A stretch of 58,375 nucleotides of DNA from Pseudomonadales bacterium (GTDB lineage: Bacteria; Pseudomonadota; Gammaproteobacteria; Pseudomonadales; Azotimanducaceae). The notes beneath the pieces are model-generated. The model was given only the letters and a program-made list of their open reading frames with translations, was not told the origin of the DNA and made no database searches. The translations under genes and the position numbers were made by a program. Location of the stretch: assembly GCA_022825925.1 (NCBI GenBank), contig JAJDVW010000074.1, positions 1 to 58,375 of the forward strand. The letters are read 5' to 3'. This document shows, piece by piece, positions 42,309 through 50,626 of this stretch; position 1 is the first letter of the stretch; every line of letters starts with the position of its first letter.

Positions 42309-43732
42309 GCGGCCCCCTCCGCCACCGCCGGCGGCGCCACCCGCACGACGGCCCGGCCCTGCACCGTCTTCCAGAGGTTGATCGCCATCAGGGCCGCCCC
42401 GCTCAGGAACACGACGCCCGCCACCAGCCGCAGGGCGTAGTAGGGCGCCATGCTCGCCATGATGTCCTTGAAGCTGAAGCTGAGTTCGCCGATCTCGTCG
42501 AGACTGAGCCACAGCAGGCCCTGGGAGACGCCCGCCCCCCACATCGCCAGCACGTAGAGCATCACCCCGGCGAGCGCCAGCCAGAAGTGCCAGTTCGCGA
42601 GGCGGGTGCTGTAGAGCTCCGCGCCCACCAGCCGCGGCACGAGGAAATAGAACGTTCCGAACGTGATCAGCGCGTTCCAGCCGAGCGCGCCGGAGTGCAC
42701 GTGGCCGACGGTCCAGTCGGTGAAGTGGCTGACCACGTTGACGCTCTTGATGGACATCATCGGCCCTTCGAAGGTCGCGAGCCCGTAGAACGCCAGGGAC
42801 AGCACGATGAACTTGAGCGCCGGGTCCGTGCACAGCTTCTCCCAAGCCCCGGCGACGGTCATCACGCCGTTGACCATCGTCGCCCAGGACGGCGCCAGCA
42901 GCACCAGGCTCATCACCATGCCGAGGGACTGCACCCACTCCGGCACGGCGTTGTAGTGCAGGTGGTGCGGCCCGGCCCAGATGTAGCTGTACGTGAACGC
43001 CCAGAAGGCGACGATGGACAGCCGGTAGCTCCAGATCGGCCGGTCCGCGTGCTTCGGCAGGAAGTAATAGAGCATCCCGAGGAACCCGCCCGTCAGGAGG
43101 AAGCCCACGGCGTTGTGGCCGTACCACCACTGCACGACGGCATCCTGCGCCCCGGCGAAGAGCGAGTAGGACTTCGACCACGTCACCGGGATCGCGAGGC
43201 TGTTCACGATGTGCAGCATGGCGATCACGATGATGAGCGCGCCGTAGAACCAGTTGGACACGTAGATGGGCTGGATGCGGCGCCGCGCGATCGTGCCGAA
43301 GAAGACCACCGCGAAGCACACCCAGACGACGGCGATGGCGATGTCGAAGGGCCACTCCAGTTCGGCGTACTCCTTGCCCCCGTTCCAGCCGGCGAGGAGC
43401 GAGGCGCCGCCGGCCAGCACCCCGGCCTGCCAGGCGATCGCGAGGAACCACGCGAGCCCGGGCGCGAAGAGCGGCACGTGGCAGGTCCGCTGCACGCTGT
43501 AGAAAGCGGTGGCCATCAGCGCCGAGACCCCGAAGCCGAAGATCACGGCGTTGGTGTGCAGGTTGCGCAGCCGGCCGTAGCTCAGCCACTCCTGGCCGAA
43601 GTCGATGGTCGGCCACACGAGCTCCGCGGCGATGTAGACGCCCGCCGTCATGCCGAGCAGGGACCACAGGACCGCGAACCCCGTGAGCCATCCGGCCACC
43701 CGGTCGTGATAGCGCTCCCCGGCCGCCATCAC
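42305..43732 (-). CDS. ccoN: cbb3-type cytochrome c oxidase catalytic subunit I
   Basis: 475 residues with 12 membrane helices. Heme and copper ligands lie in conserved segments: LHTNAVIFGF (helix II His), VQWWYGHNAVGF (CuB His region), AGPHHLHYNAVPEWVQ (two CuB His) and VGHVHSGALGWN (heme ligands). SYIWAGPHHLHY and FEGPMMSIKSVN are typical of CcoN. It reduces oxygen at the heme b3/CuB centre with high affinity, so the organism can respire at low oxygen. It is preceded by a coupled membrane protein gene (ATGA overlap at 43729-43732). Confidence 0.95.
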   Translation of the reverse strand: MMAAGERYHDRVAGWLTGFAVLWSLLGMTAGVYIAAELVWPTIDFGQEWLSYGRLRNLHTNAVIFGFGVSALMATAFYSVQRTCHVPLFAPGLAWFLAIAWQAGVLAGGASLLAGWNGGKEYAELEWPFDIAIAVVWVCFAVVFFGTIARRRIQPIYVSNWFYGALIIVIAMLHIVNSLAIPVTWSKSYSLFAGAQDAVVQWWYGHNAVGFLLTGGFLGMLYYFLPKHADRPIWSYRLSIVAFWAFTYSYIWAGPHHLHYNAVPEWVQSLGMVMSLVLLAPSWATMVNGVMTVAGAWEKLCTDPALKFIVLSLAFYGLATFEGPMMSIKSVNVVSHFTDWTVGHVHSGALGWNALITFGTFYFLVPRLVGAELYSTRLANWHFWLALAGVMLYVLAMWGAGVSQGLLWLSLDEIGELSFSFKDIMASMAPYYALRLVAGVVFLSGAALMAINLWKTVQGRAVVRVAPPAVAEGAA

Positions 43733-44367
43733 ACCCCCAGCGCGGGGCCGATCCCGCCGCTCCAGAGCACCACCGTAATGCCGAGGAGGCTCACGAATGC
43801 CACCAGCACGTAGGCCACCAGCACGTAGGCCACCAGCGAGGACGCCATGAGCATGCCGCGCTCGGGCGAGGTGCCGAGCGCCGCCGGCAGGCAGCGGTAC
43901 AGGAGATACAGGCTCCAGATCAGCGCCGGGATGAGCAGCAGCATGTTGACGAAGGCGTGCGGGGCGAGGTGCGCCAGGCTCGCGACGATCGCCGGCATGC
44001 CGACCAGCGCGACGAACGCCAGGTGCGCGCCGAACTCGCGCCGCGCGCCGTAGGTCCCGGCCATCCAGGAGGCGACCAGCGCCGTGCTCACGAACCCGGT
44101 GACCAGTGCGACGAAGTACGCCAGGCTGATCAGGACGAGGCCGCCCGTCGGAATGTACAGTGGCTCCCCGCCGCCAAGCCGCCAGCCGAACGTGGTGCCG
44201 CCGACGTAGGCGAGCACCGGCGGGACGATGCTGAGCGGCAGGACGACGCGAAGGATCACGTCGTGGACTTCCGGCGCCGGGCCGGCGAGGCGGTCGCAGG
44301 CCTTCGACGGGCGCGCCATCAGGCCGGCGAAGTGCCAGGGGCTCAACGAGTTGCGTATCGCGGCCAC
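43729..44367 (-). CDS. Yip1/DUF1282-like integral membrane protein, first gene of the cbb3 operon
   Basis: 212 residues with five hydrophobic helices (for example IPTGGLVLISLAYFVALVTG and FVNMLLLIPALIWSLYLLYR). The N-terminal KACDRLAGPAPEVHDVILRV is like Yip1-family proteins. Near the C-terminus the last helix contains a duplicated VAYVL (SLVAYVLVAYVLVAFVSLLG) encoded by a 15-base tandem repeat. Its stop overlaps the ccoN start by four bases, so it belongs to the oxidase operon, an unusual partner. The role is unknown; help with assembly or membrane placement of the oxidase is a guess. Confidence 0.75.
   Translation of the reverse strand: MAAIRNSLSPWHFAGLMARPSKACDRLAGPAPEVHDVILRVVLPLSIVPPVLAYVGGTTFGWRLGGGEPLYIPTGGLVLISLAYFVALVTGFVSTALVASWMAGTYGARREFGAHLAFVALVGMPAIVASLAHLAPHAFVNMLLLIPALIWSLYLLYRCLPAALGTSPERGMLMASSLVAYVLVAYVLVAFVSLLGITVVLWSGGIGPALGV
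43801..43838. repeat. 15-base tandem repeat inside the Yip1-like gene
   Basis: caccagcacgtaggc is repeated exactly (43801-43815, 43816-43830) with a partial third unit. Because the period is 15 bases, the frame is kept and the protein gains one VAYVL unit in its last membrane helix. Confidence 0.9.
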
Positions 44368-44463
44368 GTCCGTGGGCTTCGTCAGGGGCGTTGGGGGTTC
44401 CGGGTCACTGCGGGGTTGTCGAGGCGCTATTGTCGTGGTCGCGCCGTTCGCCTCGCAAGCGCG

Positions 44464-45570
44464 TCAGCGCAACAGCCAGGAGCCAAAACGCTCGTTCATG
44501 TCGTCGCCATGGTCGGCCCACCACGACCAGTCGCTGCGCAGCGCGAGCCTGGTGTTCTCGGGCGCGTTGGGCATGTGGGGGGCCATCGCGACGCCCGTGG
44601 CGAGGTGGTTGGCGACCAGCGCCTCCGCGGAACGGCGGGTGGGGCTGTAGGCGATGTAGTGGCTGATCGCGGCCATCGAAGCGGGCCGCGACGCGTACGC
44701 GAGCAGTTGACGCGCCGCCGCCAGGTTGCCGGACCCGGACAGGATCGCGAGATTGCTGATCTCGAGGACTTGCCCGTGCCAGACGATCGTGAACGGCTGA
44801 TCCTCCAGCACCTGGGCGTTGAAGATCCTGCCGTTATAGGCCGTGGTCATGACCACTTCGCCGTCGGCGAGCATCTGGGGAGGCTGCGCGCCCGCTTCCC
44901 ACCACACGACTTCTTCCTTGATCGTGTCGAGCTTCCGGAACGCCCGGTCGACGCCTGCTTCGGTGTCGAGTACGGCGTAGACCTCCGAGGCAGGAACGCC
45001 GTCCGCCATGAGGGCGAACTCGAGATTCGCGAGCGGCGTGCGGCGCATGCCGCGCCGGCCGGGGAACCGCTCGAGGTCGAAGAAGTCCTGGATGGTGCGG
45101 GGCACGTCGCCCGTCGTGCGTTCGTGGTTGTAGGCGACGACGGTGGAGAAGAACAGCATCCCGATACCGCACTCGCCGATCAGGCCGGGATAGAAGTCGT
45201 CCTTAGGCGTCGAACCGTCCGCCCCCGGCGCGAGCAGCGAGGCGTTGAGCGTCTCGAAGAGCCCTTCGTCGCAACCCCGGACCAGGTCGGGAGACTGGAT
45301 GTCGACGATGTCCCAGTAGACGTTGCCCGCTTCCACCTGCGAGCGGACCTGCGACAGGCCGCCGTTGTAGTCATCCAGGGTGACGTCGATGCCCGTCTCG
45401 GCCGCGAACGGCTTGAGATAGGCCTCCTCGCAGGCATCGGTGTACGACCCACCCCATGAGACCACCGTCACGGACTCGGCCATCGCATGGGCCGGCCCGA
45501 ACGCGAGCAGCACGGCCAGGAGCACGCGACCTGGACGGAACGTGTACGTTGGTGCCGGTTGGGTACGCAT
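44464..45570 (-). CDS. ABC-transporter periplasmic binding protein, polyamine (PotD/PotF) type
   Basis: 368 residues from ATG 45570. The signal peptide (RVLLAVLLAFGPAHAMAESV) precedes VTVVSWGGSYTDACEEAYLK, FAAETGIDVTLDDYNGGLSQ, GNVYWDIVDIQSPDLVRGCD and FTIVWHGQVLEISNLAILSG. These are the landmarks of extracellular solute-binding protein family 1/6 members that bind putrescine, spermidine or related amines. No permease or ATPase gene is adjacent, so it is an orphan binding protein unless its transporter lies outside the window. Confidence 0.85.
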   Translation of the reverse strand: MRTQPAPTYTFRPGRVLLAVLLAFGPAHAMAESVTVVSWGGSYTDACEEAYLKPFAAETGIDVTLDDYNGGLSQVRSQVEAGNVYWDIVDIQSPDLVRGCDEGLFETLNASLLAPGADGSTPKDDFYPGLIGECGIGMLFFSTVVAYNHERTTGDVPRTIQDFFDLERFPGRRGMRRTPLANLEFALMADGVPASEVYAVLDTEAGVDRAFRKLDTIKEEVVWWEAGAQPPQMLADGEVVMTTAYNGRIFNAQVLEDQPFTIVWHGQVLEISNLAILSGSGNLAAARQLLAYASRPASMAAISHYIAYSPTRRSAEALVANHLATGVAMAPHMPNAPENTRLALRSDWSWWADHGDDMNERFGSWLLR

Positions 45571-45628
45571 CGCTCCAATATCGCAGACGGCGGCGTATTG
45601 GATCAAACGCCGCCAAGGACCCAAGCCG

Positions 45629-46051
45629 TCAATCGATCCCCACGAGCCACGCCGCGCCCGCGACAATGACCGCGTAGTAGAAGACGGTCCACAGCCACAC
45701 GCCGGCGATCATCCAGAAGGCCAGCTTGCGGGTCGGCGCGCCGAGCACGACCGCGCCGACCGCCGTGGCGGCATGTCCCAGGATCATGGGCGCGAGCAGC
45801 CCCACGCCGGCGGCCCCGTACTTGACCATGAAGCGCTCGGTGCGCGTGAAGATGACGCTGTCCATGCCCCAGCGCCGCACGACCCAGCGGCGTATGGGCT
45901 GCGAGAGGTAGATGAAGAACAGCGAGCCCACGCTGCCCGAGATGCCGATGACCGCGAACGCCGGCTCCATGGGGCCGTCCATCACGATCACGATGGGCAG
46001 CGGCAGGCTGATCTCGAGGAAGCCGAGCAGGAAGATGGTGAACAGGGCCAT
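45629..46051 (-). CDS. Small multidrug export-family membrane protein
   Basis: 140 residues with four membrane helices. FLEISLPLPIVIVMDGPMEP near the start, RRWVVRRWGMDSVIFTRTER between helices, and YGAAGVGLLAPMILGHAATA match the small multidrug-export (PF06695-type) family. Such proteins are named from limited evidence, and the substrate and mechanism are uncertain. It lies between the P450 gene and the binding-protein gene on the same strand, with gaps of 30-60 bases, so co-transcription is likely. Confidence 0.8.
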   Translation of the reverse strand: MALFTIFLLGFLEISLPLPIVIVMDGPMEPAFAVIGISGSVGSLFFIYLSQPIRRWVVRRWGMDSVIFTRTERFMVKYGAAGVGLLAPMILGHAATAVGAVVLGAPTRKLAFWMIAGVWLWTVFYYAVIVAGAAWLVGID

Positions 46052-46081
46052 GACGATCCGTACCGCTGGGCGACCCAGCAG

Positions 46082-47305
46082 CTACTTCGCCGTGAACCGT
46101 ATCGGCAGGGACTTGAGTCCACCCACGAAGATGGAGTGCGCGAGCCTCGGCTCGCCGGCCAGCTCGATACGGTCCACGCGCCGGAACAGCTCCTGGTAGA
46201 GGTGCCTCATCTCCATCTTGGCCAGCAGGTGGCCCAGGCAATGGTGTGCCCCGTGCCCGAAGGCGAGGTGGCGATTGGGTCGCCGGTCCGCGAGGAAACG
46301 GAACGGCTCATCGAACACGTCCTCGTCACGGTTCGCGGACGGATAGAGCATCATCAGGGCGTCGCCCGCCCGCACCACCTTGCCGCGCAGCTCGTAGTCC
46401 TCCGTCGCGTAACGCAGGAAGTGCTTTACGGGAGTGACCCATCGAACCGCCTCTTCGACCGCGGGCGTGAGGATGGCCGGGTCCTCCCGCACCTTCCGCA
46501 ACTCCTCCGGGTGCTCGAGGAAGGCGAGCAACCCGCCGGCCGTGGACGAACTCGTCGTGTCGTGCCCCGCCGTAGCCAGGATGATGTAGTAGGAGATCGC
46601 CTCCAGCTCGCCGATGGGCTCGCCGTCGATCTGCGCGTTGGCGATGACGGTCGCCACGTCGTCACCCGGATGCGCCCGCCGGTCGGCCGTCATCTGGGTG
46701 AAGTAGCGCGCGAAGTCCATGACGACGGCATCGCGATCCTCCGGTGTCGCATCGCCACGCCGCAGCTCGGGATCGTCGGCGCCGAACAGCTCCTGCGTGA
46801 GCTGCAACATGCGCGGCTCGTCTTCTTCCGGCACCCCGAGGATCATCATGATCACGCGCAGCGGGTACCAGATGGCGACGTCGCGAACGAAATCGATCTC
46901 GGGTCCCAGCTCGAGCATCCGATCCACGGCCGCCTTGGCGATGGCCTGGACGCGACCTTCGACCTTCCTGATGTTGTTCGGCATGAACCAGTCTTTGGTC
47001 AGATCCCGAAACACCTTGTGATCGGGCTCGTCCATGTTGATCAGCGTGCGCAGCAGTGGTCCCTGCGCGCCCTCCCGCAGCTCGATCTCCTTGCTTCGCA
47101 GGACCGAGTTCGCCGTGTTCGGGAACTTCGCATGCTGGCGCTCGACCTCGAGGATGTCGGCGTGCCTGGTGCAGACCCAGAGCGGCTTGTACGTATCCGT
47201 TTCGATGAAGGGGAGCGGATCGTGGGCGCGCATGTGCGCCGTCAGCTCATGGAGATAGGGCTCGTCGGCGAACGTCGCCGGATTCAGAAGGTCGCGATAG
47301 TCCAA
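46082..47305 (-). CDS. Cytochrome P450
   Basis: 407 residues of a soluble bacterial P450. The I helix has ATAGHDTTSSSTAGG with the acid-alcohol pair (D-T), the K helix ExxR is EEAVRW, and the heme loop is LAFGHGAHHCLGHLLAKMEM with the thiolate Cys. The N-terminal MDYRDLLNPATFADEPYLHE is characteristic of CYP families that hydroxylate terpenoids or steroids (linalool- and cholesterol-type). No ferredoxin or reductase gene is adjacent, so redox partners must be elsewhere. Confidence 0.93.
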   Translation of the reverse strand: MDYRDLLNPATFADEPYLHELTAHMRAHDPLPFIETDTYKPLWVCTRHADILEVERQHAKFPNTANSVLRSKEIELREGAQGPLLRTLINMDEPDHKVFRDLTKDWFMPNNIRKVEGRVQAIAKAAVDRMLELGPEIDFVRDVAIWYPLRVIMMILGVPEEDEPRMLQLTQELFGADDPELRRGDATPEDRDAVVMDFARYFTQMTADRRAHPGDDVATVIANAQIDGEPIGELEAISYYIILATAGHDTTSSSTAGGLLAFLEHPEELRKVREDPAILTPAVEEAVRWVTPVKHFLRYATEDYELRGKVVRAGDALMMLYPSANRDEDVFDEPFRFLADRRPNRHLAFGHGAHHCLGHLLAKMEMRHLYQELFRRVDRIELAGEPRLAHSIFVGGLKSLPIRFTAK

Positions 47306-47560
47306 GGCGGTCTCCTCACGTTGTCTCCTGCCTGCGAGGGCCCCGCCTCTCCCGTCGGAATGCCGCCGCCGGTAGCGGCGGAGTTCATTGTCCGTCAGCC
47401 CGGCGTAGATGTCGATGAACGCTCGGCAACGGCTGTCTGTCCGTAGGGGACGCCCTTGCGGCGTCCCGTCTCGCCCTCGTGCACGAGCCTGGCCGAGGAC
47501 CGGCTCGAGTGCACGGGGCCCGACCCCGGGCCGCAGGGGATCGCCCGCTTGTTCGCGCTA

Positions 47561-47618
47561 GCGCGACCTGACGGTCGCGTTCGGAGTTTCGCTGGCGCGA
47601 AACTCCTACGGCGCAAGC
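47561..47618 (+). repeat. Dispersed double-hairpin repeat B, copy 2
   Basis: Same 58-base element as at 9785-9842, same orientation: GCGACC-TGAC-GGTCGC, then GGAGTTTCGC-TGGC-GCGAAACTCC (10-base arms, one more than copy 1), then ggcgcaagc. Its right end contains the TAG stop of the decarboxylase gene on the other strand (47606-47608), so the repeat defines the end of that protein. Confidence 0.92.
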
Positions 47619-49040
47619 TCCCAGCCTCGGGAGACTGCCTCCCTGGCCTCCGCGTCGAGCCGTTCGATGGTCTCCAGAACGTGCTCCCGCGTCGTGTTCG
47701 GATTGGACGTGCAAAGGCGCAGCACCGTGCGACCGTCGAACCGGGTCGTCAGCACCGCCGCGAAGCCGCTCTCGAAGACGGTCCTGGAAACCGCGGCGTT
47801 CACGGCGTCGAGTTCCTCGGCCGGGTATCCCTCCGGCGCATAGCGGAAGGTCAGGATCCCGATCTGGGGCGGCGAGACAACCCGCCAGTCCGGCAACGCA
47901 CCGAGCCGGTCGGCCGCGACCTCCGCCAGGGCGACGCAGTGATCGATGGCTGCGGCGAGTTCGCGCCGGCCGAGCACCTGGAGCGTCGCCCACAGCCGCA
48001 CCGCCCGCGCCGGACGCGTCATCTCGGGTCCGTAGTCCCAGTAGTTCGGCTTGCGCGGGTCCGCTTCGGCATCGCGCAGATAGTCCGCCTGCGTGCGGAA
48101 GCAGTCGAGGAGCGAGCGCCGGTCCCGAACCAGGAGACAGCTACTCACGTAGGTCTGGAAGAGCCACTTGTGCGGGTCCCAGGAGAAGCTGTCGGCGAAC
48201 TCGAGGTCGCTGGCCTCGTCGCGGTGGCCGCCCGAGAACGCGATCGTCGCGCCGTACGCGCCGTCGACGTGCAGCCAGACCCCGTACCGCGAAGCGACTT
48301 CGGCGACTTCCGCGATCGGGTCGATGGCGCCGGTGTTGGTCGTCCCGAAGGTCGCGGTCACCGCAAACGGATGACGTCCCTCGCGCAGGTCCTGCTCGAT
48401 GGCGGTCTCGAGCGCGCGCGCGATTCCGGCCGGCGTCATCGGCCGCTATCGTGCGCACGTTGGCGTCGGGAACGCCAATGAACCGCAGTCCCTTGCGAAC
48501 GGAGGAATGCGCCTCGGAGGTCTCGTAGGCGATGGCGCCGGGCCACGCGTCCTGGCTCAGGCGGCTGGTGCGGGCCGCGGTCAGCGCCGTCATGTTGGCG
48601 ATGGAGCCGCCGGAAAGGAACACGCCGCCGGCGGTCTCGGGCAACCCGACCTGCCGTCGCAGGAGGTCGATGGTCGCGAGCTCGATCGCGGCGGGTCCGG
48701 AGCCCTGCAGCCAGCTTCCGGAGAACGGGTTGTAGGCGGATACGATGGCATCGACCAGCCACGCGGATGGCAGCGGCGCGCTCGGGATGAAACCGAAGAA
48801 GCGCGGATGCGCCATGTTGATGCTGTTCGGCAGGATCCTTTCGGTCAGGTCTTCGACGACGTCCTGCCATGGCCGGCCGGTGTCCGAAAAACCTGTGTTT
48901 TCCAGATAGTTGCGTTCTTCGTCCGAGATTTCGCGATGGACGGGTCGCCGTTCCGGGAAGGCCGGGACCTCTCCGAGTTGCGCCGCCAGGCGTTCCAGCT
49001 GGTCCGGACGCTCGCCTGACCCGGTGTGTTTCACGCGCAT
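47606..49040 (-). pseudogene. Group II PLP-dependent decarboxylase (aromatic amino acid/glutamate type), frame broken in the middle
   Basis: ATG 49040 starts MRVKHTGSGERPDQLERLAA. Then come MAHPRFFGFIPSAPLPSAWL, VFLSGGSIANMTALTAARTS and KGLRFIGVPDANVRTIAADD. At about 48438 the frame changes, with a few residues missing, and continues as MTPAGIARALETAIEQDLRE, VTATFGTTNTGAIDPIAEVA, VWLHVDGAYGATIAFSGGHR and the PLP-lysine motif SFSWDPHKWLFQTYV, to WELAP at 47606. All catalytic landmarks are present across the two frames. Restored, it would be about 480 residues, the normal size. The substrate is not clear. Its stop codon comes from repeat B copy 2. Confidence 0.85.
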
Positions 49041-49062
49041 TCTCGCGACGGGTTGCGGGCCG

Positions 49063-49731
49063 TCACCCCACGCCGCCCTTCCACTCGGGTAGCGCGGGTT
49101 GCGGCGCGCCGGACAGACTCGCGCGCAGGCGGCCACCCATGTGCCGGGCCGCGACCCTGGCCATCCTGAGCTTCTGCGCCGGGGGCATCTCGTGCCCCCA
49201 GTTGCTCATCCCTCCCAGTAGCCGACGGGCCGGTCGTCCTCCACGAGTACGCCCCCGGCGCCGAGTTCCGCCTGGAAGCCGGACGGGGAGACCACGTAGA
49301 ACGTGTACAGCTCGTCGTTCGGATGCTGGCCGATCCGGTGCGCGACGGAAATGCCGGCCCGGGTGACGCGCTCGAACGCCGCGTCGACGGTCTTCCGGCC
49401 GGGCACTTCCAGGAAGAAGTGCTGCAGCCGGCTCCCCGTCTCTATCGTGCCGCACGCCACGGAGTGGTGCCGGCGGTTCGCGCGGCAAAAGCCGACGCGC
49501 GCGGAGAGGCCCGCGGCGAGGTCGACGTTGTTGTAGTCCGTGACCTGGAGCCCCAGCCCGTCCGTGAGGAAGCGCTCGAAGCCCTCCAGGTCCCGCGAAC
49601 AGCGCTTCGTACTCTGCGGATTGGGGTACTGGGTGCAGTTCCAGTCCATAGAGGGTGGCGGTGAACGCGCGCCACCTGTCGAGGTGGGCGACCTCGAAGA
49701 GCATGTACGCCAGGCGGTTCACCTTGGCCAT
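49063..49731 (-). pseudogene. BphC-type extradiol dioxygenase, internally deleted and frameshifted
   Basis: The N-terminus (MAKVNRLAYMLFEVAHLDRW from ATG 49731) is that of 2,3-dihydroxybiphenyl-type ring-cleavage enzymes. After about 40 residues it jumps, in another frame, to DLEGFERFLTDGLGLQVTDY, then HHSVACGTIETGSRLQHFFL (a metal His in LQHFF) and VVSPSGFQAELGAGG (metal Glu region). A second frame change near 49206 returns to the first frame for the tail (MSNWGHEMPPAQKLRMARVA). About 100 residues of the first VOC module and linker are lost. It is a relic of aromatic-ring or steroid degradation. Confidence 0.78.
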
Positions 49732-49861
49732 GGGTCGCTCCCTTGCGGGCCGGTCGTTGGGGTGAAGGACGATTGTAGGTCAGTGTGGACCGGCAGGGCC
49801 GGCCGAGCTGGCGTCGAGCCTATGGCCGGAACGTCCAGAGCCGTGAGCGCATTGCCACGAT

Positions 49862-50170
49862 CTACGGTTGCCCAGGAATAGCCGAGCGTATCGCCTCCGC
49901 GATCTCCGCCAGCGCGGCGAGGAGCGCAGGTACGCGGTTGTCGTCCACGGCAACCACGGCGAGGGGCGAGTCCGCTTGCTCGGTGCCGAGGCTTTGGTCG
50001 GTGGTGAGCAACACCGTGAAGCCCTCCGAGGCGCCTCGTTTCAGGAGTTCCTCGTCCTTCAGGGCGTCCCATCCGTGGTGGCGCGCGGTCTCGACCGCGA
50101 TGTCTCCGAGTGCCGTCCCTAACGGGATGCGCAAGCGAGGCGAGATCCGGGCGTCGAGAAGGACTTTCAC
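49862..50170 (-). CDS. DUF5615 PIN-like protein (probable toxin of a DUF433/DUF5615 pair)
   Basis: 102 residues. MKVLLDARISPRLRIPLGTA carries the first acidic residue of the PIN-like fold. WDALKDEELLKRGASEGFTV and LLTTDQSLG follow, as in DUF5615 proteins (Mut7-C-like nuclease fold). It directly follows a DUF433 gene on the same strand, the standard pairing for this presumed toxin-antitoxin family. Ribonuclease activity is expected but not shown for most members. Confidence 0.83.
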   Translation of the reverse strand: MKVLLDARISPRLRIPLGTALGDIAVETARHHGWDALKDEELLKRGASEGFTVLLTTDQSLGTEQADSPLAVVAVDDNRVPALLAALAEIAEAIRSAIPGQP

Positions 50171-50184
50171 TCGGAAGAGGGGCT

Positions 50185-50460
50185 CTAACTGCTGCTAGTG
50201 CAGTCGGGATTCCGCGAGGCTGCGGTGCATACGGCCAGGCAGCCCTCGCGCAGGACAGCCTCAGCGGCTCTGGGGTCCACCTCGAAGTCCTCGAGAAACT
50301 GGTCGAGCTCCACGCCGTCAGCGAGCCAGTCGAACAGATGCTGAATGGGCACGCGCGTGCCGCGGAAGCAGGGTGTTCCGCTCATCCGCCCGGGATCGGC
50401 CCAAACGGCCTCTTCCAGCGACATCGGCTGGTTCGAGTTGCCTGTGAGAAAGCTCTGCAC
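50185..50460 (-). CDS. DUF433-family antitoxin-like DNA-binding protein
   Basis: 91 residues from GTG 50460; ATG 50424 is the alternative. The DUF433 core is complete: ADPGRMSGTPCFRGTRVPIQ, HLFDWLADGVELDQFLEDFE and VDPRAAEAVLREG. DUF433 proteins are small HTH-type antitoxins that usually sit just upstream of DUF5615 toxins, as here (14-base gap). The tail is short and ends in TSSS. Confidence 0.85.
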   Translation of the reverse strand: MQSFLTGNSNQPMSLEEAVWADPGRMSGTPCFRGTRVPIQHLFDWLADGVELDQFLEDFEVDPRAAEAVLREGCLAVCTAASRNPDCTSSS

Positions 50461-50626
50461 GGTGACTGGCAGTCCAACTTCTCGCGATCAACACGTTCCG
50501 AGAATACGCCCCCACGCAGGGGTGTCAACGAACCACGTTCTTGCGACAGAGGGTACGCTCGGGTCGGTACTTCCCGGCGACGCGGGAGCTAACGCCCCTT
50601 TGCCTTCGCGACCTGCCGCCGCCCTC

